Shown: in pieces, positions 53,588 through 62,944 of the stretch
How the letters are laid out: the number at the start of each line of letters is the position of its first letter
Numbering within the stretch: the first letter of the stretch is position 1
Source: Vulcanisaeta moutnovskia 768-28
Lineage (GTDB): Archaea > Thermoproteota > Thermoprotei > Thermoproteales > Thermocladiaceae
Assembly (NCBI RefSeq): GCF_000190315.1
Contig: NC_015151.1
Coordinates: 496,001-560,000, forward strand
Direction: 5' to 3'
DNA length: 64,000 nt
Notes under the pieces: model-generated
Told to the model about the DNA's origin: nothing
The model's input: the letters and a program-made list of their open reading frames with translations, nothing else
Databases searched by the model: none
Translations under genes and position numbers: made by a program

Positions 53588-54084
53588 CCCCGCATTAACT
53601 TACGAATTGAGTAGAACCTCCAAATAGTTATTAATGTAATGACTTGACCCCAATCAAGGTAGAGGAGTGGTTTACCCACGGTGATCATAATGTAAGCGAA
53701 CGGGTAAATAATTATGGGTGCACCTATTGTGAATAGATAAATGTAGTGGGTAATCACATAGGAAATGCCGTAAATAATGCCAGAGGAGTCAAGTACTATT
53801 GATGGTTTAATAATATAGGCGATGTATGTAATTATCCACGCAAGGAATAATAGGGATGAAATTCTCCACATGTATAGGTAAGTCGGTAAATAACCAACAT
53901 GGATTATACTCCCAGATCTGTAAATCACGTAACCATAAACCCTAGACTCTAGGGCAAATGCCTCACCAAAATTAGAAAGACCCAGTGGAAAGAACAAAAT
54001 CGTAATCACTACACCAAGTATGAACCCTCTCCTAATCCTCGTCCTTACGTCATCACGCCTATTCACAATATCATTACTACCCAT
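53584..54084 (-). CDS. membrane protein of unknown function
   Basis: A 166-residue protein with four hydrophobic helices and a basic N terminus (RRDDVRTRIRRG). It sits between the M50 protease and the AGOG gene, with 38 bp to the first and a 4-bp overlap with the second. No family recognised. Confidence 0.5.
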   Translation of the reverse strand: MGSNDIVNRRDDVRTRIRRGFILGVVITILFFPLGLSNFGEAFALESRVYGYVIYRSGSIIHVGYLPTYLYMWRISSLLFLAWIITYIAYIIKPSIVLDSSGIIYGISYVITHYIYLFTIGAPIIIYPFAYIMITVGKPLLYLDWGQVITLITIWRFYSIRKLMRG

Positions 54085-54122
54085 TATTAAATGCCCTATT
54101 GAGTGGTTATTAAAGAATCACG

Positions 54123-55367
54123 CTAAATCAACCTGTACAAGCCGGTTATTAATGTGTAGTATAGTGTTAAGCCTATGAGTGACCATAGGACCACCGATAT
54201 TACTATCATGACCTTACTCCTAAATGCTTGATTCTTTATCACATTTGCGAGTAAGGCATCTAGGAATTGACCACCATCTAGTGGATACGCAGGGAAGGTA
54301 TTAAGTAAGGCCAGGGTTAGATTTAACGTGTATATCCAAAACATTAGGTTATAGAAGGACCTACTCTCAACAACGACACCCCACGGACCTACATAGAGCG
54401 CTGAGTAACCAAGTAATTCCATTGTTAGATTCCTCGTGCTTAAGACTTCATTAAATACAGCACCATTTACTGGATTAAAAATCGTTAATGTAACATTATT
54501 TGAACTAACGGAGCTAAGTATTGAGATCAATGTGTAAATGCTGGCTATGGGATGGTTATTCACCGCCGTTATTATATAACCACTCCTGAGCACGGCATCC
54601 GTAGAATTAGCCGTATAAACGATCGTCGTACCTAAAAGACCCTGGGTTAATTGAGGACTTATTAGGGCTAATTCCACAAGGGCTACGGCTAAGTAGGCTA
54701 GTACTATATTCATGAAGACACCGCTCGAATATACGGCAAGCCTTATGAGAGTGCTTCTGCTCCTTAATTCATCTTCATCAATCTCAACAAAACCACCAAA
54801 TGCCAGAAATAAAAGTGCGAAGGCCCCCCCTGACTTTATCCTTATGCCATACCTCGATGATACCGCCCCATGAGCAAGCTCATGAAGTAGTATTCCAATG
54901 CCTATGGCCACTATTATGTAGATGAACGTATATAGCGAAACAGTGACTCCAGGTATTAACGGCGCTAATGGTGTAAATCCCTTCTCTACAGTCTCTATGG
55001 GACTAAATCTATGCATTATGGCTATGATCATTAAGACGATGTTCTTAAACATCAGATAGAGCATTGATGGTAGGCCCCACTCATTAATACTCATTATTAT
55101 TAGTGGTATTGGTACTATAATGAACATGGAGACCGAGAAGAGACCCACCGTTAATACTATGATGAGCCAACTTGGAACCCTACGTAGTAAGTTACCGAGT
55201 GGCGCTATCACCTCCTTAACTAACTCCTCATCCTTAAGCATGATGAATATCCCATAGTAAACCTTAACCGGTACCCTAACACCAAGAAGTCTCAGTAGGT
55301 ATATTATGCCGACAATCACGAACCAAGCTGCAATAACAATTATCAAACCAAGGTATTGCATAACCAC
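54123..55367 (-). CDS. M50 (site-2) intramembrane metalloprotease
   Basis: A 414-residue membrane protease. HELAHG, with the two zinc histidines and the catalytic Glu, lies in one helix, and PLDGGQ, holding the third zinc ligand, near residue 370. Between them is a PDZ-like insertion (STDAVLRSGYIITAVNNHPI). It cleaves substrates within the membrane, often anti-regulators. It starts right behind the metallo-beta-lactamase-like gene. Confidence 0.87.
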   Translation of the reverse strand: MVMQYLGLIIVIAAWFVIVGIIYLLRLLGVRVPVKVYYGIFIMLKDEELVKEVIAPLGNLLRRVPSWLIIVLTVGLFSVSMFIIVPIPLIIMSINEWGLPSMLYLMFKNIVLMIIAIMHRFSPIETVEKGFTPLAPLIPGVTVSLYTFIYIIVAIGIGILLHELAHGAVSSRYGIRIKSGGAFALLFLAFGGFVEIDEDELRSRSTLIRLAVYSSGVFMNIVLAYLAVALVELALISPQLTQGLLGTTIVYTANSTDAVLRSGYIITAVNNHPIASIYTLISILSSVSSNNVTLTIFNPVNGAVFNEVLSTRNLTMELLGYSALYVGPWGVVVESRSFYNLMFWIYTLNLTLALLNTFPAYPLDGGQFLDALLANVIKNQAFRSKVMIVISVVLWSLIGLTLYYTLITGLYRLI

Positions 55368-56081
55368 TCACCCAAACCTCAGTATAGAACCTACGCCGAC
55401 ATCATGGGCATTCCTATAACTACTCACCAACTCCTTCCTCAATATGGGTCCCGTACCATGAAGTGGATAAACACCTCTCAGATCTCTAATGATATCCCTT
55501 AATAATGCGCCCTGGTATTCGCTTATTGATGTAGCCCCTAAACCACCCACGAAGTACCTAATATCTAATTCCCTGAAAAACTTCATTATTTCATCGTCGC
55601 TAATAAGCCATAGGTTCAATCCACAACCACTAATTAGCAAATTATGGCTTGGTAAATAAATAAGTAACTCACCAACTCTCCTATTACCAACTCTAATAAA
55701 CTCAACAGTACCAAAACTAAGTTTAACCTTCTCTCTACCGCCAACCTCAATAACGTCAAGACCAAGTTCATCCAGTTTATTCCTAAGTTCGAACCCATGT
55801 ATCGTATTATCAACAGGCATTATAACCGTGGATACACCCGTCAATGCTTCAATACCACCCCAGTGATGATTAACTGGTGTCGTTACAACAAGCAGCCTAG
55901 GTTTAATGTTAATACTCAATACTTTACTATTACTAATTAATTTATTAATACTTGAACAGGCATCAATTAATAACTCATTATTAATAAGTAATGATATAGA
56001 ATTATCCCCCTCCACGTTAGGCGCCTTAACCTCATTATCACATATTACGCTTATTGCTAATTTACCATTAGCGTTCATTTT
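55368..56081 (-). CDS. metallo-beta-lactamase-fold protein with degenerate metal motif
   Basis: The end region (YPLHGTGP, then VGVGSILRFG) and ISVICDNEVK start match the archaeal MBL branch with dihydropterin-ribofuranosyl synthase. But the HxHxDH motif is replaced by TPVNHHWGG, so most metal ligands are gone. The ATG at 56081 lies about 26 nt from box A GATTTATTTT (minus, 56104-56113); the longer frame to 56189 is rejected. First gene of the operon with M50 protease. Confidence 0.65.
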   Translation of the reverse strand, partial: KMNANGKLAISVICDNEVKAPNVEGDNSISLLINNELLIDACSSINKLISNSKVLSINIKPRLLVVTTPVNHHWGGIEALTGVSTVIMPVDNTIHGFELRNKLDELGLDVIEVGGREKVKLSFGTVEFIRVGNRRVGELLIYLPSHNLLISGCGLNLWLISDDEIMKFFRELDIRYFVGGLGATSISEYQGALLRDIIRDLRGVYPLHGTGPILRKELVSSYRNAHDVGVGSILRFG

Positions 56082-56174
56082 CACTAAGTGAATAATTATG
56101 TAAGAAAATAAATCTTTTCTCACACCCACTGACACTTGGTAAGGTTTTAAATGGGTATTAGAGTTAAAAATGGG

Positions 56175-57053
56175 ATGTTTACTCAACAAAACAATCTAAG
56201 GAGTAAGGTACTTAGGTATCTATGGCCAATACTATTCACAATAGTATTCGCATTAGTTGGGGCTTGGGGTAATGTATCCCATGAAACCTCTATCACGTAC
56301 ATAATAGTTATTGCATATCTGGCAATATTCTTTGGAATAGTCATAACAATAGGTATTAGGAGTACCAGAGTTAGATTTAGGGAGATTGAGGAGTACATGA
56401 AGTCCACAAAGTCGGGGGCTATAGAAAAGCTTACACGCGATGATTTCATGAAGGCCATGGAAAAGGACACTGAATATGCACAGGAAATGAACAAGTTCGT
56501 AAAGGCTCAGATGAAAAATCTAGTGATTCTCATGGTCGTCCTAATAGGATTACTAATGCTCTATACATACGTACTTTCAGGACCATTTATTACCCTGGCA
56601 AAGTACATATCAAATGCTGTAAATATTGGTTACTACCTAAAGCCCTGGTTTACACAAACCATTGAGGAAGCCAACCTATACTATGCATATTTCATTGATT
56701 ACCTCATATACTTTGGAGTCTTCTTCGTACTTATGTACGTAATATTTAGAATGATGAGGATGCCCTTCATGACGACCAACGTACAAGTAACTGATTACCC
56801 ATACACAGTAACTAAGGAATTAATAATCTTTAAGGATGCAATGCTCATAGATGGCATGTACCTACTCAAGTCGCCAATACCTGTTAAGCAGATAATAATT
56901 AATGAGAAGCGTAGATTCATAGAGTTCCAACTATCAAAGCCACTATCTGGACTTCCATATACCAAGATAAGGATTTATCATAAATCACCAAGGGAATTAT
57001 GGGATAAGGTGATGAAGAATTTATTTAAGGTCGAGGATAGCACTGCCAAATAA
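56175..57053 (+). CDS. membrane protein of unknown function, four TM
   Basis: About 292 residues with two N-terminal helices, a charged helical region (residues 60-105), and two further helices near 115-135 and 185-205, ending in a basic domain. The layout recalls DUF106/EMC3-like membrane proteins but I see no firm match. Box A GGTTTTAAAT (56136-56145) favours the ATG at 56175 over 56151. Confidence 0.55.
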   Translation: MFTQQNNLRSKVLRYLWPILFTIVFALVGAWGNVSHETSITYIIVIAYLAIFFGIVITIGIRSTRVRFREIEEYMKSTKSGAIEKLTRDDFMKAMEKDTEYAQEMNKFVKAQMKNLVILMVVLIGLLMLYTYVLSGPFITLAKYISNAVNIGYYLKPWFTQTIEEANLYYAYFIDYLIYFGVFFVLMYVIFRMMRMPFMTTNVQVTDYPYTVTKELIIFKDAMLIDGMYLLKSPIPVKQIIINEKRRFIEFQLSKPLSGLPYTKIRIYHKSPRELWDKVMKNLFKVEDSTAK

Positions 57054-57089
57054 TTTTGAATTAATAATGCTTGATAAATGAATTTTAAA

Positions 57090-57431
57090 TTAACCAAATA
57101 GACTCGCAAGGCCGGCTGCGATCTCCTCCTCGCTCGGACCCTCCTTCTTCTCTTCAGCCTTCTTCTCCTCAGCCTTAGTCTCAGCCTTCTGCTCACCACC
57201 AGCCGCAGCACCACCTGCCTGAGCAGTGGTTGTGGGGGCAGCGGCCACGGGCATTGCAGCCGCCGTCTTTATTGCCTCATCAATGTTGACCTCCTTTAAG
57301 GCAGCAACTAGCGCCTTAACCCTAACCTCATCAACCTGTATCCCAGCTGCCTGTAAAACCTTAACCACATTCTCCTCACTAATGGGCTGCTTACCGTAGT
57401 GCAATAGTAATGCTGCATATACGTACTCCAT
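57090..57431 (-). CDS. rpl12: ribosomal protein P1 (L12)
   Basis: The acidic stalk protein of the large subunit. [13 protein letters not shown] opens the dimer domain; an Ala/Gly hinge and a Lys/Glu-rich tail lead to GLASLFG, the factor-binding end. The ATG at 57431 has GAGGAGAT ahead of it and a TTTTTAAAG box 28 nt upstream; a 6-residue longer start is rejected. The usual partners L10, L1 and L11 are not adjacent. Confidence 0.95.
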   Translation of the reverse strand: MEYVYAALLLHYGKQPISEENVVKVLQAAGIQVDEVRVKALVAALKEVNIDEAIKTAAAMPVAAAPTTTAQAGGAAAGGEQKAETKAEEKKAEEKKEGPSEEEIAAGLASLFG

Positions 57432-57494
57432 ATCTCCTCGACATGTCACTTGAAAACCGCTTTAAAAACATTACTTAATTCAATAGATCATAGG

Positions 57495-57773
57495 ATGCCG
57501 AAGAAAATAATCATAGTAACAGCCGAGTGGGACTACTTTAAGGATAGACTAAGTAACCTATGCTCACAATTAATTAAGGCTGGTATTAACTGTGAAATTA
57601 AGGACTATAGGGATCCTGAGGCCATGCGATTAATAATTAAGTATGGGGTTAGTAATGGTATTGTAAGAATACCACAAATATACCTTATCAATGATTATGA
57701 AGTTAAACAAATTAAATATTATATTACAAATGACTTAAGGCTTATTATGAATGAACTTAGTAATTATTCGTAA
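57495..57773 (+). CDS. thioredoxin-fold-like small protein
   Basis: A 92-residue protein with a beta-alpha-beta start (KKIIIVTAEWDYFKDRL) and VRIPQIYLIN, a cis-Pro-like segment typical of glutaredoxin-type folds, but with no CxxC. It diverges from rpl12. It may be a non-redox member or a subunit. The ATG at 57495 is chosen for fold start; the frame is open upstream to 57450. Confidence 0.5.
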   Translation: MPKKIIIVTAEWDYFKDRLSNLCSQLIKAGINCEIKDYRDPEAMRLIIKYGVSNGIVRIPQIYLINDYEVKQIKYYITNDLRLIMNELSNYS

Positions 57774-57784
57774 TTAATTTAAGG

Positions 57785-57850
57785 ATGAAATATGGCCGGG
57801 GTAACCCACGACCTTCATAGGCCCGCTCGTCGGGTCTCTGTGTGGTTGAT
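57785..57850. ncRNA. G+C-rich island, candidate structured RNA
   Basis: A 60-bp G+C-rich stretch within A/T-rich intergenic DNA. It can form GGG-GTAA-CCC (GNRA loop) and GGCCCG-CTCGT-CGGGTC hairpins. In A/T-rich hyperthermophile genomes such islands often mark functional RNAs. Strand, ends and class are unknown; no C/D box set is complete. Confidence 0.3.
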
Positions 57851-57885
57851 TAATGGTGTTGAAATTATTTAATAATTTTTCGCCA

Positions 57886-58686
57886 CTATAAGCCCTGGAA
57901 CCGGGGCTGTCTCTTCTCCTTGAATGCCTCGATACCCTCCTGAAAGTCCTGGCTATATCGCAGTAGTGCGAAGGTCTTCCTTTCAATGTCAAAGCCAATC
58001 CCCATTGGCGAGTCCTGGATGAGTTTAATAGCCTCCTTCAATGCCTTAATGGCCAGTGGCGATAGTGACATTAAGTCCCTGGCTATCTCCATAACCCTAT
58101 CATAAATCCTCGCTGACTCAACAACCTCATGAAGTAGACCAAGCTGCAGCGCCTCCTCCGGCTTAATCCTCCTGCCAAGAAGTAAATAATACTTTGCGCG
58201 GAGTGGGCCGAGTGACTTTACGATCCTTGTTAAACCACCGCTAGCCGGCACCATGCCAAGCCTTATCTCGGGAAGCCCTATCTCCACGTCTGGCGTGCCT
58301 ATCCTAATGTCGCATGCGAGGGCTAATTCCGTGCCTGCGCCAAGTACGTAGCCCCTAAGGAGGGCTATTGTTGGTTTGCTGAGGTTCTCCACGGCCTCTA
58401 TTGTTTTACCCCAGTTAATTAGGTCATTTGGTGTTGTGTTTAGGAACTCGGTAACGTCGCCACCAGCCGAAAATGCCTTGTCACCACTACCCTCAAAAAC
58501 CACAACTCTCACATTATTATCCTGCTCTAACTCATTAATTATCCCGCCCAGGTCCATCCTCATTTCAAGCGTTATTATATTAAGCGGTGGTCTATTTATT
58601 ACGACCTCGGCGACGCCATTGTTAACCCTAACTAACCAACCACTCGAGTAGGGCCTCTCCACAGATTCTGAATTAAAATAACCCAT
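57886..58686 (-). CDS. enoyl-CoA hydratase/isomerase family protein
   Basis: A crotonase-fold protein of 266 residues. AFSAGGDVTEF forms the oxyanion hole, and the two catalytic glutamate positions are filled (GAGTELALACDI and GLPEIRLGMVP). It likely hydrates 2-enoyl-CoA in fatty acid, amino acid or 4-hydroxybutyrate-type metabolism. Alone on its strand; the aldehyde oxidoreductase diverges 56 bp away. Confidence 0.88.
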   Translation of the reverse strand: MGYFNSESVERPYSSGWLVRVNNGVAEVVINRPPLNIITLEMRMDLGGIINELEQDNNVRVVVFEGSGDKAFSAGGDVTEFLNTTPNDLINWGKTIEAVENLSKPTIALLRGYVLGAGTELALACDIRIGTPDVEIGLPEIRLGMVPASGGLTRIVKSLGPLRAKYYLLLGRRIKPEEALQLGLLHEVVESARIYDRVMEIARDLMSLSPLAIKALKEAIKLIQDSPMGIGFDIERKTFALLRYSQDFQEGIEAFKEKRQPRFQGL

Positions 58687-58756
58687 TTTAAATGAGTATT
58701 GAGATTAACACATTTGAGTAAGTCCTTTTAATTAGTTATTCTTGCTGCATGTTAAT

Positions 58757-60538
58757 ATGCATGGTTATGCCGGTAGGATATTATGGATTAATCTGAGTCG
58801 AAACAACACAAGAGCGGAGGGTATTAATGAAGGTAACGCCAGGCTCTTCATAGGAGGTAGGGGATTAGGGCTTAAGATAATCTTTGACCTAAATCTAGGC
58901 CTTAATAATATTGATCCATACGGTGCTGAGAACCCGTTAATAATAACTACAGGCCCACTGGGTGGAACGAGGATACCACTGACCACTAGAGCCGCTGCTA
59001 TATTTAAGTCACCACTTACGAATAGGTGGAGTTACTCGACAGTTGGTGGAACCCTGGGCGCCTACATGAAGTATGCAGGTGTTGATGTAGTAGTGATTAC
59101 TGGAATAAGCCCGAGACCTGTTCATTTAGTGATTAGTGATGGTCGAGTTGAGTTTAGGGATGCCAGGGAGTTATGGGGTTTGGATACTGTCGAGACTGAG
59201 CACGTGATCAAGAGGGAATTTAGGGACTCCGCAGTCCTAACGATTGGACCTGCTGGTGAGAATAAGGTGCCATATGCATGTATTGGTCATGAGGATTGGA
59301 GACAGTTTGGACGTACTGGGGCTGGGGCTGTTATGGGTAGTAAGAATGTGAAGGCCATAACCTTCGTGCCGGTTGGTAAGACCGTGGATGTGGCTGACGA
59401 TAAGGCTTACCAGGACTTAGTTAGGAACTTAGGTAGGCAAGCCGTGACTAACCCAGGCATGGTACCGTATAGGCAGGGTGGTACCGTGAGGTTAGTAGAT
59501 ACTGGTAATGGCATGGGGTTCTTCCCATCAATTTATTGGACTAGGGTAGTCATGCCTAATTGGGAGAATATCTCGTGGGAGAAGACCTTGAAGCCTAAGT
59601 ACTTCATTAAAAATGGCGCATGCCTATACTGCCCAGTGGCTTGTCATAAGGTGGTTAGATCAAGCGATGGGGAGTATGACCTTGAGTATGAGACTATGAT
59701 GGCTCTTGGAGGATTAACGGGAATTCATGATCCGCAGAGACTTATTGATCTCGCTGAATTAGCTGATAGGCTTGGTTTCGATACGATAAGCCTCGGGAAC
59801 ACAATAGCCTTTCTAATATACCTCGGTGATAAGGGTATTATTAAGGATGCACCAAAGTGGGGTGATTATGAAGGCATTAAGCAATTAATAATTAACACAG
59901 CCTATAGGCGTGGACTTGGTGAGCTAGCTGCACTGGGTACTAAGGCCATTGCCGAGAAACTGAGTGTGCCAGACCTGGCAATTCATGTTAAGGGTCTTGA
60001 GCCTGCTGCTTACGATCCAAGAACTCTTAAGGGCATGATACTTAACAATGCTATTTCCGAGAGAGGCGCTGATCACTTATGGGCGAGTGCTTACGCCGTT
60101 GATATTGCTGGTCAGGCAGGTGGTAGGTTTGCCACGGGTGAGGATAAGGTTAGGGCTATAATGGATATTGAGGAGAGGAATGCCTTGTATGACTCAATGC
60201 TTCTCTGTAAGTTCGGTAGGGCTATATATACATGGGATGTCATTAGGGACGTCATGAATGCAGTGACTGGCTTTAATTATACTATTGATGAGCTAAGGGA
60301 GACCGCTCAGAGGATTATTGTGCTTCATAGGTACATGAATGGAACCACAATAGAACAGGATAAAATACCGCCAAGGTGGTTAAGGGAACCCGTGGAGTAT
60401 GACGGTAAGAAATACGTGGTTACTGAGGAGGAGTGGTCATTCATGGTTAGGAAATACTACGAGCTCAGAGGCTATGACGAATTGGGAAAACCCAGGCAGG
60501 ATACGTTGGTCAGGCTTAAGATATTGTCTCAGAGTTAA
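58757..60538 (+). CDS. aor: tungsten-containing aldehyde:ferredoxin oxidoreductase
   Basis: An AOR-family enzyme oxidising aldehydes to acids with ferredoxin as acceptor. The [4Fe-4S] ligands CLYCPVAC and a later CKFGR cysteine (residues 294, 297, 301 and 489 counted from 58742) are complete, and TGPLGGTRIP and GRTGAGAVMGSKN are cofactor motifs. The ATG at 58757 is 28 nt from box A TCCTTTTAATT. Family branch (AOR, GAPOR or FOR) is not clear. Ends overlap the convergent methyltransferase by 4 bp. Confidence 0.88.
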   Translation: MHGYAGRILWINLSRNNTRAEGINEGNARLFIGGRGLGLKIIFDLNLGLNNIDPYGAENPLIITTGPLGGTRIPLTTRAAAIFKSPLTNRWSYSTVGGTLGAYMKYAGVDVVVITGISPRPVHLVISDGRVEFRDARELWGLDTVETEHVIKREFRDSAVLTIGPAGENKVPYACIGHEDWRQFGRTGAGAVMGSKNVKAITFVPVGKTVDVADDKAYQDLVRNLGRQAVTNPGMVPYRQGGTVRLVDTGNGMGFFPSIYWTRVVMPNWENISWEKTLKPKYFIKNGACLYCPVACHKVVRSSDGEYDLEYETMMALGGLTGIHDPQRLIDLAELADRLGFDTISLGNTIAFLIYLGDKGIIKDAPKWGDYEGIKQLIINTAYRRGLGELAALGTKAIAEKLSVPDLAIHVKGLEPAAYDPRTLKGMILNNAISERGADHLWASAYAVDIAGQAGGRFATGEDKVRAIMDIEERNALYDSMLLCKFGRAIYTWDVIRDVMNAVTGFNYTIDELRETAQRIIVLHRYMNGTTIEQDKIPPRWLREPVEYDGKKYVVTEEEWSFMVRKYYELRGYDELGKPRQDTLVRLKILSQS

Positions 60539-61236
60539 GTCCTCACAGCTCTTATTAGTAAGAATATTCCTAAATACGTTTGATATGATTCTATATTGCC
60601 AACTAACTCCTTGATTAACTCCCTTAACCACGAAATACTTCCGATACCTCTAACCGTAATCCTCATTGTGGCGTAATCCCGAACCTCCCTTGGTGCCACA
60701 ATCGACACCAACAATGGCAGTGCAAACACAAGGTAAAATAATAGGACAGCGTATGTTAGTGGATTATCAGGTCTCCAAAACTCGAGAACTATAAATGATC
60801 CATCCTTTCTGAGGATCCGGCGTACCTCAATTAGAGCGAGCGGCTTATTATTAAACTGCCTTAACGCAAATGACGTATAAACAGTGCATATCGACCCACG
60901 CTTAAGCGGCAGGTACTCACTAACACCAACGACCCTATCAACCAATTCAGAGTGTAGGTTTCCCATTGACCTGAGGCCACTAATTGCTGGGTCGAGCAAT
61001 ATTATTGGCCTATGCCTGAAGCCGTTACTTATTATGAACCTGGTCATTGAGCCATCCCCAGCACCAAGGTCAAGTAGATAACCATTGCAATTACGTACTG
61101 AGGTCATTACCTCCTGAAAGGCCCAATACCTAAGTCTCCTCAGTTGGAAGAGCGTGATAGCCGTATTTACTAATTCATAGTTTGAATATGCAAAGACCTT
61201 ATTCATTACATCCTTAAAGAATTGGGACAAGCTCAC
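60535..61236 (-). CDS. UbiE/MenG-type SAM methyltransferase
   Basis: A 233-residue class I methyltransferase with LLDLGAGDGSMTR (SAM loop) and SEYLPLKRGSICTVYTSF and LRKDGSFIVLEFWRP, the order seen in demethylmenaquinone methyltransferases. A hydrophobic segment (AVLLFYLVFALPLLVSI) suggests membrane contact. It would finish quinone synthesis begun by MenA. It follows pth2 by 4 bp. Confidence 0.75.
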   Translation of the reverse strand: MSLSQFFKDVMNKVFAYSNYELVNTAITLFQLRRLRYWAFQEVMTSVRNCNGYLLDLGAGDGSMTRFIISNGFRHRPIILLDPAISGLRSMGNLHSELVDRVVGVSEYLPLKRGSICTVYTSFALRQFNNKPLALIEVRRILRKDGSFIVLEFWRPDNPLTYAVLLFYLVFALPLLVSIVAPREVRDYATMRITVRGIGSISWLRELIKELVGNIESYQTYLGIFLLIRAVRT

Positions 61237-61240
61237 ATAA

Positions 61241-61606
61241 TCACCTTAGTAACTTCAACGAGCCAGTGACCTTATTAATTAAATCCTCAGGCCCAGGTCC
61301 AATCGCTAATACCGTGACTGTACCTGGCGGTAACTCCGTGAGACCGGCATCCTCAACTAGAAATGTAGGTAAACCCAACTTCTCAGCCTTCTCCTTAAGC
61401 TTGAGTAACTCATCTAATGAATTAACTATCAAAACAACCTTCTTCTGACCGGAGGACTCCCAGGCCCTAAACCACTCAAGCCATTCCCTCTTACCATTCT
61501 CAAGGACTCTGAGTACAGCCCCAACGGCTCCATGAGCCACTTGAGCCGCAGTTTTACCGCAGGATATCCCAAGGTCAGCTCTAACCACAATAACCTGCTT
61601 ATACAT
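61241..61606 (-). CDS. pth2: peptidyl-tRNA hydrolase, archaeal type
   Basis: Releases tRNA from stalled peptidyl-tRNA. The 121 residues match Pth2: [24 protein letters not shown], then [10 protein letters not shown] and [10 protein letters not shown]. Central gene of a three-gene minus-strand group with the oxidoreductase (6 bp before it) and the methyltransferase. Confidence 0.95.
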   Translation of the reverse strand: MYKQVIVVRADLGISCGKTAAQVAHGAVGAVLRVLENGKREWLEWFRAWESSGQKKVVLIVNSLDELLKLKEKAEKLGLPTFLVEDAGLTELPPGTVTVLAIGPGPEDLINKVTGSLKLLR

Positions 61607-61612
61607 GGGTAA

Positions 61613-62914
61613 TCACCTCAGCGAACTCCAATCACTGAGTATTTTCCTGGCCGCGTTATAACCAGGCACGCCGGTTACTTGTCCGCCAGGCCACGTACCT
61701 GCACCACCCAGGTAAAGGCCCTTTATTGGCGTTGAGTAGCCCCAACCAGGTATGGGCCTATTACTGAACATGTACTCCTCAGTCATTGGTAAGTGATTAA
61801 GGTTACCGCCAGCCAATCTAAACATGGACTCGTAATCACTCGGCGTTATTAATTCAAAGGCCTTTACAACTGACCAGTCAATATCCACGTACTCACTAAG
61901 CTCATCCCTGGTCGGTAAGCCCGTGACTATTAGGTAATTGTCATGAACCACAGTCTCTCCAAAGGGTAGTTGGAGAATTGAGTCCCTGTAATTATTCAAC
62001 TCATTCCTTAACTTAATCGGCCCATTATTAACAATGACAAGCCTAGATGCACCTCCCAACTGCACATTCATTAACCTATCAACTATGGACTTATCGAAGT
62101 ATTCCTTACCAACCAGGTTAATCAATGTATTTATTGGGCTGGCGGTGGATAATACGGCCCTCGCCTCAATCCTCCTTCCATCATCAGTCAACACGCCCCT
62201 AACCCTACCACTATCAACAATTACCTTCTTAACGCCCAGGCCAAGCACGACCTTAGCGCCAGCCCTCAGAACAGCATTGTATAGTTCATGCGCGAAGACT
62301 TGAATGCCAACCTCGCCGTTCTTGGCAGGAAACCACCAATCAGTGTCGGGGTTGTAATAACCAATCATGAAAGCCGGCTGATCCAGGTACGGCTCGAATA
62401 TGAACATATCCCAAAACTCCCTGGGCAAATATTGACTAAGGAATTCCCAACCCTTTGACCTAATGAACTCGCTCAACACAGGGTCATTTAGTAGTTCCTC
62501 CTTACTTGGTGGATTCAATCTGTATAGATATTTACGTAATGCCCTATGAAAGTCCATAATCTTGTTCCACATGGCCCTTAGGTTATCGCCGAGACCCCAC
62601 CTATTAAATTCGCGAATCCTATCCTCAAGGCTTCTCCACCATCTGACCAACTCACTGCCCTTAACATATACCGCAATTGGCTCAGGCTTATACTGCTCAA
62701 TACCTATTCCCAACTCACTCATTAGGTCATTGGGTATTAGACCAAGTACGTACGCGCCAATGGGCACCTCAATACCACTAATCACGTGATAGCCAGCCAT
62801 ACCTCCTGGCCATGTTACATGGTCTATCACCAGTACGTCTAATCCTGCCTTAGCCAATACTATACTAGCAATTAATCCATTATGCCCTGCGCCAATTACT
62901 ATAACATCAACCAC
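61613..62914 (-). CDS. phytoene desaturase-like FAD oxidoreductase
   Basis: A 433-residue flavoprotein with GAGHNGLIASIVLAKAG at the N terminus and GLYLGGAGTWPGGQVTG at the C terminus, as in CrtI/PYROXD2-type proteins. It may saturate or desaturate isoprenoid chains (for example menaquinone tails or lipids) given the neighbouring quinone methyltransferase; the substrate is inferred only. Starts at 62914 (ATG). Confidence 0.78.
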   Translation of the reverse strand: MVDVIVIGAGHNGLIASIVLAKAGLDVLVIDHVTWPGGMAGYHVISGIEVPIGAYVLGLIPNDLMSELGIGIEQYKPEPIAVYVKGSELVRWWRSLEDRIREFNRWGLGDNLRAMWNKIMDFHRALRKYLYRLNPPSKEELLNDPVLSEFIRSKGWEFLSQYLPREFWDMFIFEPYLDQPAFMIGYYNPDTDWWFPAKNGEVGIQVFAHELYNAVLRAGAKVVLGLGVKKVIVDSGRVRGVLTDDGRRIEARAVLSTASPINTLINLVGKEYFDKSIVDRLMNVQLGGASRLVIVNNGPIKLRNELNNYRDSILQLPFGETVVHDNYLIVTGLPTRDELSEYVDIDWSVVKAFELITPSDYESMFRLAGGNLNHLPMTEEYMFSNRPIPGWGYSTPIKGLYLGGAGTWPGGQVTGVPGYNAARKILSDWSSLR

Positions 62915-62944
62915 AATTTGTAGTAATTAGGATTTTTAATTAAC

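Noticed and set aside
57790-57812. GGCCGGGGTAAC, similar to the start of a conserved 23S rRNA segment
   Set aside because: The match is only about 12 nt and the following bases diverge, so it is not an rRNA fragment.
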